Numbered from the stretch's first letter, positions 24,840 through 32,976 are shown. The stretch: DNA of 35,229 nucleotides from Clostridia bacterium (GCA_017428025.1 JAFRRO010000018.1:1-35229), one strand, 5' to 3'. Numbers and translations are program-made. The notes: generated from the letters alone by a model not told the origin.

Positions 24840-25135
24840 AAAGGGAAGTAGGGCGGCAAAAGCCTTGCGATATGTTTGCTGACGCAAACACGATATACGC
24901 CAAAAGCCGCACGAACAGGACAATCCTCCCGTCTTTTGCTTCGCAAAATCCACCCGATGGTCTCACATGGTCGCAGCGCGTCGTATACCACTCCGCTTCG
25001 CTTCGTTACAGCGGAAGATCGCACGCTTCTCGCGCGTACCATACTTTCTTCTGCTCCCTGTTCGACCCGCGCTTCCGCCTCGCTTCATCCCGCACCGCGG
25101 GCGCTCGGCTCCGCGCCCCCTCCAGGGGAAGGCTT
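24840..25135. other. Gene-free repeat-rich spacer
   Basis: It contains CGATATACG-type words near 24867-24900, the long repeat 24950-25119 and a CCCTCCAGGGGAAGGC word near 25117-25132 that is an inverse of one at 897-915. No gene is supported. Confidence 0.65.
24950..25119 (+). repeat. Long repeat module, inverted partner of 1479-1595
   Basis: The ends match 1479-1595 in reverse orientation. A central insertion (about 24990-25050, with CGCTTCGTTACAGCGG and TCTCGCGCGTACCAT) is itself a version of the module near 1376-1436, 13399-13452 and 34778-34850. Confidence 0.8.
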
Positions 25136-25510
25136 TCATGAGTCGTCACCCTGCTGTGTGTTCTTATCGCACGGCAGTTCCGTCCACGTACATTTGCTTC
25201 CGATGATGATTCTCACAACATCCATCAGGATTCCCGATCCGAGACCTGCAAGTAAAACGAAAAGCCGCTGTCCTCTTGACATTCCTTCAACCAATATTAG
25301 AATGAGTGATGTTGCGAGAATCATTAACCGGCTCAACAAGCAGAGGATGATCGAAAGAATGCGAATTGTCTTTGATTCTTTGACTTCTTTTCCGCATTTC
25401 TTACATGGAAACGATTTTCTACGCTCGATCAGGATATACCTTGGCGTATAGTAAGTTAATAATGATACCACATGTTTACACTGTGTCGCTTTTTCGTTCA
25501 TTTCTTCCAT
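25136..25510 (-). CDS. Small membrane protein with CxxC motif, unknown function
   Basis: 124 residues from the ATG at 25510 (MEEMNEKATQC), with a GGGGAGGGGG ribosome-binding site upstream. The longer open frame has no ribosome-binding site. A Cys at residue 11 and the FPCKKCGKEV motif near 34-43 suggest a small metal-binding ribbon or knuckle. Two hydrophobic helices follow (about 48-72 and 80-105). The family is not recognised. Base composition is visibly AT-richer than the neighbouring genes, a trait shared with the next gene upstream, which suggests joint acquisition. Confidence 0.65.
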   Translation of the reverse strand: MEEMNEKATQCKHVVSLLTYYTPRYILIERRKSFPCKKCGKEVKESKTIRILSIILCLLSRLMILATSLILILVEGMSRGQRLFVLLAGLGSGILMDVVRIIIGSKCTWTELPCDKNTQQGDDS

Positions 25511-25566
25511 ATGCCCCCTCCCCGTTTCATCAACACCGGCAGCAAAGTTGATCATCATTTTGCGTT

Positions 25567-26130
25567 CTATTCCACAAAGAATCCCTCTTGATCCGCGTCT
25601 GTGATTGCGTACCACATTCCTTTCCCGGATGTGTTGATGCCCAGATACTCCGCCAGCTTTCCATCGACCAACGGGACTTCGATATACTCTGCGTCATTCG
25701 TGTCTTTCGGCGTTGTTCCGCTGCCGAATTTCACCACTACGACGATCTCATTCTGGAACTGCTCTGATTGTGCATCGGGATACCGGAAGCAGGTCACCAT
25801 TTTATTGCGCAGTTCATTTTGTTCCGAACCGATCAGTTCGCTGCGGAATTTGTGTTTCACGCGGTACCGTCCATCCGTATCCTGTTCGACTTCCACAATT
25901 TCCGTGCCGTTCCCGTTGGTTCCCATTACGCAAGTCTTGTCATAATACAAGAACTCCGCTTTTACGGTCGCGTCCGGATCATACTGCAGCAGGGCTTCCG
26001 AAGGAGAGGCGCCTCCTTCATTAAGCTTTTTGCTTCTTTGCACAACGGTTGCAATCCGGATTACCGCGAGGATTGTTGCCAACGCGGCAAGCCCACAGAT
26101 CAACACCGTCAGACGCGTTTTTCGTTTCAT
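25567..26130 (-). CDS. Membrane-anchored protein of unknown function
   Basis: 187 residues. It begins MKRKTRLTVLICGLAALATILAV, a basic N-terminus followed by one transmembrane helix. The rest is a soluble extracytoplasmic domain rich in charged beta-type strands (VKAEFLYYDKTCVMGTNGNG, YRVKHKFRSEL, EIVVVVKFGSGTTP). GGAGAGGG lies upstream of the ATG. No family is recognised. Codon use is AT-richer than in most of the window, like its downstream partner 56 bp away on the same strand. Confidence 0.7.
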   Translation of the reverse strand: MKRKTRLTVLICGLAALATILAVIRIATVVQRSKKLNEGGASPSEALLQYDPDATVKAEFLYYDKTCVMGTNGNGTEIVEVEQDTDGRYRVKHKFRSELIGSEQNELRNKMVTCFRYPDAQSEQFQNEIVVVVKFGSGTTPKDTNDAEYIEVPLVDGKLAEYLGINTSGKGMWYAITDADQEGFFVE

Positions 26131-26271
26131 CCGAACCCTCTCCTTATATCATTGATACCGGCAGCACATAAACCGTCCCGCCGTGCTGTCCCTGTCTTCA
26201 TCTATATAGACACACAAGCAGCACAAAGTGTTACACTGTTTTGAAAATATATTATTCGGGCGATGTGTAAA

Positions 26272-26298
26272 GAAAAGGGCGCAACGTGCGCCCTTTTC
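26272..26298 (-). terminator. Terminator after mscL
   Basis: A perfect 12-bp stem GAAAAGGGCGCA / TGCGCCCTTTTC with a 3-nt loop is located 11 bp past the mscL stop. The T run is inside the stem, followed on the minus strand by TTTAC. Confidence 0.75.
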
Positions 26299-26309
26299 GA
26301 CCGATTCTG

Positions 26310-26813
26310 TTATTCCTCCGCGGGCGGAAGCTCGCTGGTGCAGTGCGGGCAGCGGGTTGCGTCGTCTGCGACTTCCTGCTTGCAGTACGGGCACAGACGC
26401 GGCTTCTTCGGTTCCTCTGCGGGCGCTTCTTCCTTCTTCTTGGCTTCCTTTGCCTTCTCCTCCGCCTTTCTGAGCGCGCGCACAACGATGAAGATGCACA
26501 GCGCGATCAGGATGAAGTAGATGATCGCGGAGATGAACTTGCCGTAATGGAACACCGAGATACCGGCTTCCGCAAGCACGTCCGCGGAGGGCTTTGCGCC
26601 GTCCACGAGCAGCTCGGCGGGAATCTCCTTCATCGGGATGAACCAGGTCGAGAAATCCGCCTTGATGATGAGACCGAGCACCGGCATGATGATGTCGTTG
26701 ATCAGGGACGTCACGATTGCGCCGAACGCGCCGCCGATGATGACGCCGACCGCCATGTCGACCACGTTGCCCTTCAGAGCAAACGCTTTGAATTCTTCAA
26801 AGAACTTTTTCAT
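26310..26813 (-). CDS. mscL: Large-conductance mechanosensitive channel MscL with C-terminal zinc ribbon
   Basis: 167 residues. The first ~118 are MscL: an amphipathic N-terminal helix (MKKFFEEFKAFALKGNVVDMA), TM1 with VGVIIGGAFGAIVTSL, a short external loop, TM2 (about 93-115) and the charged cytoplasmic helix. It opens under membrane tension to release solutes in osmotic downshock. A Lys/Glu/Ala/Pro linker then leads to a zinc ribbon not part of ordinary MscL: CPYC (141-144) and CPHC (155-158). The gene lies 50 bp downstream of the metal ABC permease gene, on the same strand with its own AGGAGGAG site, so it may be partly co-transcribed with that operon. Confidence 0.95.
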   Translation of the reverse strand: MKKFFEEFKAFALKGNVVDMAVGVIIGGAFGAIVTSLINDIIMPVLGLIIKADFSTWFIPMKEIPAELLVDGAKPSADVLAEAGISVFHYGKFISAIIYFILIALCIFIVVRALRKAEEKAKEAKKKEEAPAEEPKKPRLCPYCKQEVADDATRCPHCTSELPPAEE

Positions 26814-26863
26814 GTTTTACTCCTCCTCTTTGAATTACGCAATATATTATAGCACCGCCGTGC

Positions 26864-27742
26864 TCATTCCACAACTATTTTTTTGCTGTTCGCGGTGCGG
26901 ATGCGGTTCTTCAAAAACCCGATCAGACAGCAGACCAGAAACACGATCACATGCACGGTGATGATCGCGGGACCGGGCTGCACATCCAGAAGCAGCGACG
27001 CGGCAAAGCCGATCGCAAAGCACGCGAGTGCGAGCGACGCCGAGGTGATGACGACGGTCGAAAACCGCCGCGACACGCGCATGGCGGACAGCGCCGGAAA
27101 GATGATGAGTCCCGACACCATGATCGCGCCGACCATCTTCATGCCGATCACGACCGTGACCGCCGTCAGCGCCGCCAGCAAGAGGCTGTAGAAGCGCACG
27201 TGCACACCGGTCGCCTTCGCAAAGTTCTCGTCGAACGTCACCGCAAAGATGCGCGTGAAAAACAGCAGAAACAGCGCGAGCACAACGAAGGACACCGCGA
27301 CCGTCACCCAGAGATCGGTCTTCGAAAGCGTGGACATCGACGCCGTGCCGAACAGCGAATTGCAGATATCCGCATACTGATTCTTCGAAAACCGGAACAG
27401 AAGCGTGCCGATCGCGATGGCGCCGGTGGACAGCACGGCGATTGCCGCGTCGCCCTGCATGCGGCGCTTTTCACTCATGCCCATCAGCAGAAACGCCGCG
27501 ACCAGCACGATCGGCAGCGAAACGGCCGTCGACGCGTTTCCGAGGTTCAGCGCCGTCGCAAGCGCAAGCGCGCCGAAGCCGACGTGAGAAAGACCGTCGC
27601 CAATCATCGAATAGCGCTTCAGAACGAGCGTGACGCCGAGGAGACTTGCGCAGATCGACACCAGCACGCCGACGACGACTGCGCGGACAAGGATTTCCTT
27701 GAGATACGGATCCGAAAGGATCGAAGCGATCGAACCGTACAT
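26864..27742 (-). CDS. Metal (Zn/Mn) ABC transporter permease, ZnuB type
   Basis: 292 residues starting MYGSIASILSD, where the ATG shares one base with the stop of the ATPase gene. The open frame continues far upstream only as a shadow of the ATPase. About eight transmembrane helices are seen, with family features such as LVLKRYSMIGDGLSHVGFGA, the conserved ABC-3 permease segment, and GMKMVGAIMVSGLIIFPA near the C-terminus. It forms the membrane channel for Zn2+ or Mn2+ together with the ATPase and binding protein encoded just upstream. Confidence 0.93.
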   Translation of the reverse strand: MYGSIASILSDPYLKEILVRAVVVGVLVSICASLLGVTLVLKRYSMIGDGLSHVGFGALALATALNLGNASTAVSLPIVLVAAFLLMGMSEKRRMQGDAAIAVLSTGAIAIGTLLFRFSKNQYADICNSLFGTASMSTLSKTDLWVTVAVSFVVLALFLLFFTRIFAVTFDENFAKATGVHVRFYSLLLAALTAVTVVIGMKMVGAIMVSGLIIFPALSAMRVSRRFSTVVITSASLALACFAIGFAASLLLDVQPGPAIITVHVIVFLVCCLIGFLKNRIRTANSKKIVVE

Positions 27743-28446
27743 CACAGCGCATGCACCTCCAGATACTTCCGCCCGAGCGGGCTCGCCTTGTACTGCGCCG
27801 CCGTACCGATGAACAGCGGATGGCAGCTTAAGTGCAGGATGTGCGTACAGCAGCGCACCGCCTGTTCGACGTCGTGCGAAACCATGATGATCGTCATGCC
27901 GCTCTGATTGATTTCGTGCAGCACGTGATAGAACTCCGCGGTCACCACCGGATCGAGGCCGGTCGTCGGCTCGTCGAGCACGAGGCACTTCTTTGTCGCG
28001 CACAGTGCCCTTGCAAGCAGCACGCGCTGCTGCTGACCGCCGGAAAGCTCCTGATAGCAGCGTTTTTTGAGCGGCAGAAGTCCGAGCATGTCCATATTTT
28101 TGTTCGCAAGCGCGCGCTCCGCCCTGCCGTAGAACGGTTTCAGCCCGCGATAGCCGATCGTGCCGGAGAGCACGACCTCCTCGACCGACGCGGGAAAATC
28201 CTTCTGGATCGCGCTCTGCTGCGGCAGATATCCGATCTCCGCGGGCTTCAGCCCCTCGCCCATCACGATGCGCCCGCTTGCGCACGGAATGAGCCCCAGA
28301 AGCGCTTTCATCAGCGTCGTTTTGCCGGAGCCGTTCTCGCCGACGATGCCCCAGAACTCGCCCGCCTGCACGGAAAAGCTCACGTCGTGCGCGACGTTGT
28401 CCCCGCCGTAGGCAAGCCCGACGCTTTCAAAGGTTAACAATGCCAT
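27742..28446 (-). CDS. Metal ABC transporter ATPase, ZnuC type
   Basis: 234 residues. Walker A GENGSGKTT, Q-loop YLPQQS, signature LSGGQQQRVLLARA, Walker B CLVLDEPTTGLD and switch His in MVSHDVEQA. The IGYLPQQS segment and overall size fit the Zn/Mn (ZnuC/MntB) group. It follows the binding-protein gene directly (the stop and start codons are adjacent) and overlaps the permease gene by 1 bp, so all three are one translation-coupled unit. Confidence 0.94.
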   Translation of the reverse strand: MALLTFESVGLAYGGDNVAHDVSFSVQAGEFWGIVGENGSGKTTLMKALLGLIPCASGRIVMGEGLKPAEIGYLPQQSAIQKDFPASVEEVVLSGTIGYRGLKPFYGRAERALANKNMDMLGLLPLKKRCYQELSGGQQQRVLLARALCATKKCLVLDEPTTGLDPVVTAEFYHVLHEINQSGMTIIMVSHDVEQAVRCCTHILHLSCHPLFIGTAAQYKASPLGRKYLEVHAL

Positions 28447-29379
28447 TCAGTTCACCGCCTCCCTCAGCGCTTCCGCGTTTTGTTTCATCAGATCCAGATA
28501 CGTCACGCCCGCGTCGAAATCCGCTTTGCTGACGTTGTGACAGCTGTGCAGCAGCAGCTTTTTGCAGCCGGTCGCCGATACGATCGCGTCCGCAACCTTT
28601 TCGTCGGAAAACTCGATATAGAACACGCTCGGCAGCTGCTCCTCCTGCACGCGCTCGATCAGAAACGCGATCGTCGAAAGGCTGACCTCCTCGTTGCTCG
28701 AACACCCGGGCAGCGCCGCATAGTAGGTCAGACCGAGATCGTGCATCAGATACCGGAACGGGAAGCGTTCGGCAAACACGACCGTGCTGCGCTTCGCGTG
28801 CGCCGCAATGTCGTGAAACCGTTCGTCCAGCGCGTTCAGCTCGCCGATATAGCGCTCGGCGTTCGCGCTCAGCGTTCCGGCTTCCTCCGGCATCAGCTTG
28901 ATCAGCGCGTCGCGCAGGGTTTCGACGATGCGAATCGCGTTTTTCGGGCTCGTCCAGACGTGCTCGTCCTTCGCGGTCTCCTCCTCTTCCTCCGCCTGCA
29001 TGCCCTCGACCGTTTCCTCGTCGAGCGCGTCGACGACCTCGAGCAGCGAAATCGCGTTGATCGCGTGATCGCTCCTGTTCAGAACGTCCTCCGTCCAGCG
29101 GTCGCTTTCGCCGCCGACGTAGACGAACAGATCGGCATGCAGGATCGTCGAGACCTCCGCAAATGTCGGATCGAAGCCGTGCACCTCGCTGCCGGGCTTG
29201 ACGAGCATTTCAAGCTTCACGAGATCGCCCGCGATCGCGCGGATGAAATCGTACTGCGGAAAGATCGTGACCACGACCGACGGACGCGCGTCCTCCGGCT
29301 CCGCATGCCCGCAGGCGAGCGCCGCGCACAGAAGCAGCAGGCACAGCGCCCATGCCGTCATTCGTTTTCGGAATTGCAA
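28447..29379 (-). CDS. Metal-binding lipoprotein of the Zn/Mn ABC transporter
   Basis: 310 residues if translation starts at TTG 29379, which has AGGTG at the right distance. The longer frame runs into the upstream gene, and the ATG at 29361 has no good site. The signal peptide ends AALAC (Cys23). Cluster A-I metal-binding fold: VVVTIFPQYDFIRAI, candidate ligands His67 in EVHGFDP, His140 in DEHVWTSP and Glu204 in AERFPFRYL (the third ligand is Glu in Mn-type PsaA but His in ZnuA). An unusual LLLHSCHN (275-282) stands where Asp is expected. The flexible loop before His140 is a run of Glu (AEEEEETAKDEH) instead of the His-rich loop of many ZnuA proteins. Zn versus Mn is therefore open. Confidence 0.88.
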   Translation of the reverse strand: MQFRKRMTAWALCLLLLCAALACGHAEPEDARPSVVVTIFPQYDFIRAIAGDLVKLEMLVKPGSEVHGFDPTFAEVSTILHADLFVYVGGESDRWTEDVLNRSDHAINAISLLEVVDALDEETVEGMQAEEEEETAKDEHVWTSPKNAIRIVETLRDALIKLMPEEAGTLSANAERYIGELNALDERFHDIAAHAKRSTVVFAERFPFRYLMHDLGLTYYAALPGCSSNEEVSLSTIAFLIERVQEEQLPSVFYIEFSDEKVADAIVSATGCKKLLLHSCHNVSKADFDAGVTYLDLMKQNAEALREAVN

Positions 29380-29390
29380 TTCTTTCACCT

Positions 29391-30542
29391 CTATTTGTTC
29401 AGCATCCGCGCGAGCGCCGTGCGGTGCACTACCATAGCCCCTTTCGGGCAGAATTCTTGACAACAGAAGCACTTGATGCAGTTCTGCCGGTGGATCAGCG
29501 CCTTGCCGTTTTTGATCTCAATCGTATGCGCCGGACAGACGTTCGCGCATCTGCCGCAGCCGATGCACGCGCCGGTTTTGACCTGCGGACGCGATTCGAG
29601 ACAGATACGGATCGCCTTCTGCGTGAGCCGTCCGAACATCGTCGTATCGTTCACGAACAGCGTGCTGTTGCGGTTCCGGATACACTTGAATTCCGCGGGG
29701 CGGAACGCTTCCCAGTCGCCCGAGATGTTTAGGTCCTCAAAGCGCTCCGGCACCAGATCCCGCCGCTTCGCCGCCGCGATCGTCGGCACCTCGTACGGCT
29801 CGAGCCCGATGAGCTTTGCCGCCAGCAGATCAAGGCAGTGCGGATCCTTCGAGGCGATCAGACAGCCGAGAAACTTCGGCGTCCCCTGCGTCGGTCCGTT
29901 GCCCTCCATCGCCGTTACCGCGTCGCAGATGTGCAGCACGGGTTTGAAATACTCGTCGAGATCGACGATCATATCCGCAAAATCGTTCGGGTTCGGGAAC
30001 CGGTAGTGATACTCCGGCTTCATCGTGCCCGGGATCGTGCCGAACAGGTTCTTTGCCGCCGCGGACAGCGCCATCATGCCGTGCGATTTCAGCTTGCAGA
30101 AATTGATGATCGCGTCGGCGTCGTCGAGATATCGCGTATAGGTAAAGCTCTTCGCCTGCACCGCATGTTCAGAATACGCCTGCTTTTCGGAAAAATCACG
30201 GTTGAGCGTGACGCCGAGCGCCTCCGCCTCCTCGAGGCCCGCCATCGCGTACACACGGTTCAGGACCGCCGCGGTATAGAAATTGCCGGGGCTGTCGCCG
30301 ATCGTCACGTGCGCGCCGCGCGCGATCAGAAGCTTCGAGAGCGCGATCAAAAGCCGCGGATGCGTCGTCACCGCGCGTTCCGGCTTCGCCGCCGAAACGA
30401 AGTTCGCCTTGATCGCGATCCGCATGCCGGGCGTCACCCAGTCGAGTCCGCCGAGCGGTTCAAGCACCTCGAGCAGCGCCTGTGTGCAGTGTTCGTCCGC
30501 GTAATCCGCGCAGGAAACAATCGAAACGAGATCGTTTTTCAT
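29391..30542 (-). CDS. DUF362 protein with C-terminal 2x[4Fe-4S] ferredoxin domain
   Basis: 383 residues. The DUF362 domain (about 5-300) shows KANFVSAAKPERAVTTHP, GDSPGNF, INFCKLKSHGMMALSAAAKN and DAVTAMEGNGP. The C-terminus is a bacterial ferredoxin with two clusters: Cys326, 329, 332, 336 (CIGCGRCANVCP) and Cys355, 358, 361, 365 (CIKCFCCQEFCP). DUF362-ferredoxin proteins are common in anaerobes, and their reaction is not established; electron transfer is the safe inference. Start overlaps the nfo stop by 4 bp, and the metal-binding lipoprotein begins 11 bp after its stop, so it lies inside one operon. Confidence 0.92.
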   Translation of the reverse strand: MKNDLVSIVSCADYADEHCTQALLEVLEPLGGLDWVTPGMRIAIKANFVSAAKPERAVTTHPRLLIALSKLLIARGAHVTIGDSPGNFYTAAVLNRVYAMAGLEEAEALGVTLNRDFSEKQAYSEHAVQAKSFTYTRYLDDADAIINFCKLKSHGMMALSAAAKNLFGTIPGTMKPEYHYRFPNPNDFADMIVDLDEYFKPVLHICDAVTAMEGNGPTQGTPKFLGCLIASKDPHCLDLLAAKLIGLEPYEVPTIAAAKRRDLVPERFEDLNISGDWEAFRPAEFKCIRNRNSTLFVNDTTMFGRLTQKAIRICLESRPQVKTGACIGCGRCANVCPAHTIEIKNGKALIHRQNCIKCFCCQEFCPKGAMVVHRTALARMLNK

Positions 30543-31372
30543 TCGGTCATCCCCCTCAGAAGCGCGATTTCCGCAGCGTATTCCTCCAGCTTTTCGTGCG
30601 GCGTTTCGAGGCAGAACGGCAGGTTCTTCAGCGCCGGATGGTTCACGATGCGTCGGAACGCGTCGAGCCCGATCTGTCCTTCGCCGATTGCGGCGTGGCG
30701 ATCCTTATGCTCGCCAAGCCCGAACTTCGCGTCGTTGATGTGGAGAAAATGCAGGCGGTCGAGCCCGATGACGCGGTCAAATTCCGTCAGCACGCCGTCG
30801 AGGTCGTTCACGATATCGTAGCCCGCCTGAAACACATGGCAGGTGTCGAGACACACGCCCACGCGCTCGCTGAGATTGACGCGGTCGATGATCGCCTTAA
30901 CGCTCTCGAAGGTGCCGCCGATCTCGCTGCCCTGACCGGACATCGTCTCGATCAATACGGTCGTGTCGGTCTCGTCGGACAGAATGCGGTTCAGAAGCGC
31001 CGCGGTCTTTTCGACGCCGGTCTGCTCCCCCTGCCCGACGTGGCTGCCCGGATGGAAGTTATAGAACGGCGTTTTCATCGCGGTGCAGCGGATGAGATCG
31101 TTACGCATGCAAAGCTCCGCGAACTGCGCGGTCTCCGGCTTTTCGGCGCACGGATTCAGCGTATACGGCGCGTGCACAAGCACCGGCACAAAGCCGTGTT
31201 CTTTGAGATACGCGTCCATCGCCGCAGCGTCCGATTCGTCCAAAGCCTTCGCCTTGCTTCCTCTCGGATTGCGCGAAAAGAACTGAAACGTATCCGCGCC
31301 GAGTTCCGACGCGGTCTTTGCCATTTTCAAAAGCCCTTCCGAGGGCGACAGATGACAGCCGATGTGCAACAT
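30539..31372 (-). CDS. nfo: Deoxyribonuclease IV (AP endonuclease)
   Basis: 277 residues, the normal size. The TIM-barrel metal-binding motifs are all seen: HIGCHLSPSEG, LVHAPYTLN, FHPGSHVG, IETMSGQGSEIG, GVCLDTCHVFQAGYD, HINDAKFGLGEHKDRHAAIG and LETP. The enzyme nicks DNA 5' of abasic sites in base-excision repair and uses three zinc ions. First gene of the operon that also encodes the metal importer, which may supply that metal (inference). Confidence 0.95.
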   Translation of the reverse strand: MLHIGCHLSPSEGLLKMAKTASELGADTFQFFSRNPRGSKAKALDESDAAAMDAYLKEHGFVPVLVHAPYTLNPCAEKPETAQFAELCMRNDLIRCTAMKTPFYNFHPGSHVGQGEQTGVEKTAALLNRILSDETDTTVLIETMSGQGSEIGGTFESVKAIIDRVNLSERVGVCLDTCHVFQAGYDIVNDLDGVLTEFDRVIGLDRLHFLHINDAKFGLGEHKDRHAAIGEGQIGLDAFRRIVNHPALKNLPFCLETPHEKLEEYAAEIALLRGMTE

Positions 31373-31410
31373 AGTACCCCTTGCCGATCGTTCAACAGAA
31401 TAGTGCCCTT

Positions 31411-31439
31411 ATCATATCACGCATTTTGCGGATATGCAA
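31411..31439 (-). promoter_or_regulatory. Promoter of the nfo - metal transporter operon
   Basis: On the minus strand TTGCAT (31439-31434), 17 bp, TATGAT (31416-31411). The spacer contains CGCA-AAA-TGCG, a small palindrome that could bind a regulator; no typical Zur box is clear. Confidence 0.5.
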
Positions 31440-31450
31440 GTGCGCCGTCG

Positions 31451-31479
31451 TTGACGAGCGCACGGGAAATTGGTATACT
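31451..31479 (+). promoter_or_regulatory. Promoter of the U32 peptidase gene
   Basis: TTGACG (31451-31456), 17 bp, TATACT (31474-31479), 22 bp before the ATG. Confidence 0.75.
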
Positions 31480-31501
31480 GAACCAAACGGGAGGTGCGGC
31501 T

Positions 31502-32686
31502 ATGACGGAACTTTTGGCGCCGGTCGGATCGAAGGCGGCGCTCGACGCGGCGCTGCGGTTCGGCGCGGACGCGGTGTATCTCGGCGGTCCGATGCTGCAG
31601 CTTCGCGCAAAGAGCGCGGGGTTTTCGTTTGATGCGATCGCGGACGCCGCAAAAAAGGTGCATGCGCAGAACAGGCGCCTGTACGTTACGGTCAATTCGC
31701 TGGCGTACGGCGACGAGATCGACGCGCTGCCCGCCTATGCAAATCAGCTCAAGGACTGCGGCGCGGACGCGGCGATCGTGTCCGACCTCGGCGTTCTGAC
31801 CGCGATGCACAAATCTTGCCCGGGGCTCGAACTGCACGTCAGTACGCAGGCAAGCTGCACAAACTACGCGGCAGCCTTGACGTGGCACGCGCTCGGCGCA
31901 AAGCGGATCGTGCTTGCAAGAGAAATGACGGTCGAGGAGATCAAAAAACTCAAACGCCGCATTCCGGACGATCTCGAACTCGAAGCGTTTGTACACGGCG
32001 CCATGTGCATGGCGTACTCCGGACGGTGCCTGCTGTCCTCCGCCATTTTGGGCAGAAGCGGCAACCGCGGCGACTGCGCGCAGCCGTGCCGGTGGTCGTA
32101 TGCGCTCGTCGAACAAACGCGTCCGAATCAGAGCTTCCCGATCGTCGAGGAGGGGAATCACAGCTTTGTGCTGTCCTCGCGCGATCTCAATTGCATCGGG
32201 CTGCTGGACGAACTGATCGACGCGGGCGTGACGTCGCTGAAAATCGAAGGACGCATGAAAACGGAATACTATGTCGCGGTCGTCGTCAACGCCTACCGGC
32301 GCGTTCTCGACGGAACCATGACCGTCAACGAGGCGCGGCGCGAGCTCGATTCCGTATCGCACCGCCCCTACACGACCGGCTTCTATCACGGCGAGCTGCC
32401 TCTGGATCACAGCAACGCCGGAACCTACACGCAGACACACCGGTTTGCGGGCGTCGTGCTCGGCTCAGCGAACGGCGTTGCGACGATCGAGCAGCGCAAC
32501 CGCTTTGTGCGCGGCGACGCGCTGGAGGTGATCTCCCCCGCGCTGCAAAACGCGGTGCTCAAGGCGGATGAAATCTTCGACGAAACCGGCGCGCCGGTCG
32601 AAATTGCCAATCGCGTCAGACAGGTGCTGCGGATTCCGACCGCTCTGCCGCTCGAACCGGGCGAGCTTCTGCGCATCCGAGCATAA
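31502..32686 (+). CDS. Peptidase U32-family protein
   Basis: 394 residues from the ATG at 31502 (MTELLAPVGS), with GGGAGGTG upstream and a good promoter; the frame before it is a shadow of nfo. The opening ELLAPVGSKAALDAALRFGA and YLGG are typical of U32, as is the signature LEAFVHGAMCMAYSGRC followed by GDCAQPCRW with clustered cysteines. Members (YdcP/RlhA, YegQ/TrhP, UbiU/V types) act in rRNA or tRNA hydroxylation or related iron-sulfur chemistry, and the old 'peptidase' label is doubtful. The length fits the shorter YegQ-like group. Monocistronic. Confidence 0.93.
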   Translation: MTELLAPVGSKAALDAALRFGADAVYLGGPMLQLRAKSAGFSFDAIADAAKKVHAQNRRLYVTVNSLAYGDEIDALPAYANQLKDCGADAAIVSDLGVLTAMHKSCPGLELHVSTQASCTNYAAALTWHALGAKRIVLAREMTVEEIKKLKRRIPDDLELEAFVHGAMCMAYSGRCLLSSAILGRSGNRGDCAQPCRWSYALVEQTRPNQSFPIVEEGNHSFVLSSRDLNCIGLLDELIDAGVTSLKIEGRMKTEYYVAVVVNAYRRVLDGTMTVNEARRELDSVSHRPYTTGFYHGELPLDHSNAGTYTQTHRFAGVVLGSANGVATIEQRNRFVRGDALEVISPALQNAVLKADEIFDETGAPVEIANRVRQVLRIPTALPLEPGELLRIRA

Positions 32687-32690
32687 ACAA

Positions 32691-32712
32691 AACGGCTGCA
32701 CCGGCAGCCGTT
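32691..32712. terminator. Hairpin after the U32 gene
   Basis: AACGGCTGC - ACCG - GCAGCCGTT, 9-bp stem. The T-rich side is on the minus strand (TTTTGTTT). An almost identical hairpin is at 32940-32961. Confidence 0.5.
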
Positions 32713-32732
32713 GCAGACTGTCGAAAAAGGTG

Positions 32733-32906
32733 CCAGACCGTTTGCGGCGAACAAATGCAACAGATTACTTGTATGAAGGAAGGGCTCGAAAGCCCTTCCT
32801 TTGATCGATATTTCGACGCAAACTATCCGCATCTTCATCTGGTCGCATACTTTAGTATAGCTCCTTCGTGAAAACGCGAATTCTGCCTACCTTTACGGCA
32901 GTCTGG
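32733..32906 (+). repeat. 174-bp structured intergenic repeat, copy B
   Basis: Partner of 12930-13103. Ends CCAGAC (32733-32738) and GTCTGG (32901-32906) are exact inverted repeats. The outer stem is 32740-32751 with 32812-32823 (one mismatch) and the inner stem 32776-32786 with 32791-32801 (11 bp perfect). The small hairpin ATAC-TTTA-GTAT is at 32847-32858 and GAAAACGCG at 32870-32878. Confidence 0.7.
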
Positions 32907-32939
32907 TCAGCGTGTCAAACCGTTTTTTTGACACGCTGA
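32907..32939. terminator. Hairpin between convergent genes
   Basis: A 13-bp perfect stem (32907-32919 with 32927-32939, TCAGCGTGTCAAA) and a 7-nt loop. It directly abuts repeat copy B and the next hairpin. Confidence 0.5.
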
Positions 32940-32961
32940 AACGGCTGCACCTGCAGCCGTT
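32940..32961. terminator. Hairpin downstream of the lipoprotein gene (minus strand)
   Basis: AACGGCTGC - ACCT - GCAGCCGTT. It lies 15 bp past the stop of the lipoprotein gene and, on the minus strand, is followed by TTTCAGCG; a near copy of 32691-32712. Confidence 0.5.
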
Positions 32962-32976
32962 GATTGATATTGGAAT

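Noticed and set aside
27743..28285. Upstream extension of the metal permease frame
   Set aside because: It is the shadow of the ATPase gene; true start is the ATG at 27742 overlapping the ATPase stop.
30482..31501. Upstream extension of the U32 frame
   Set aside because: Antisense to nfo and interrupted by a good promoter at 31451-31479; start is at 31502.
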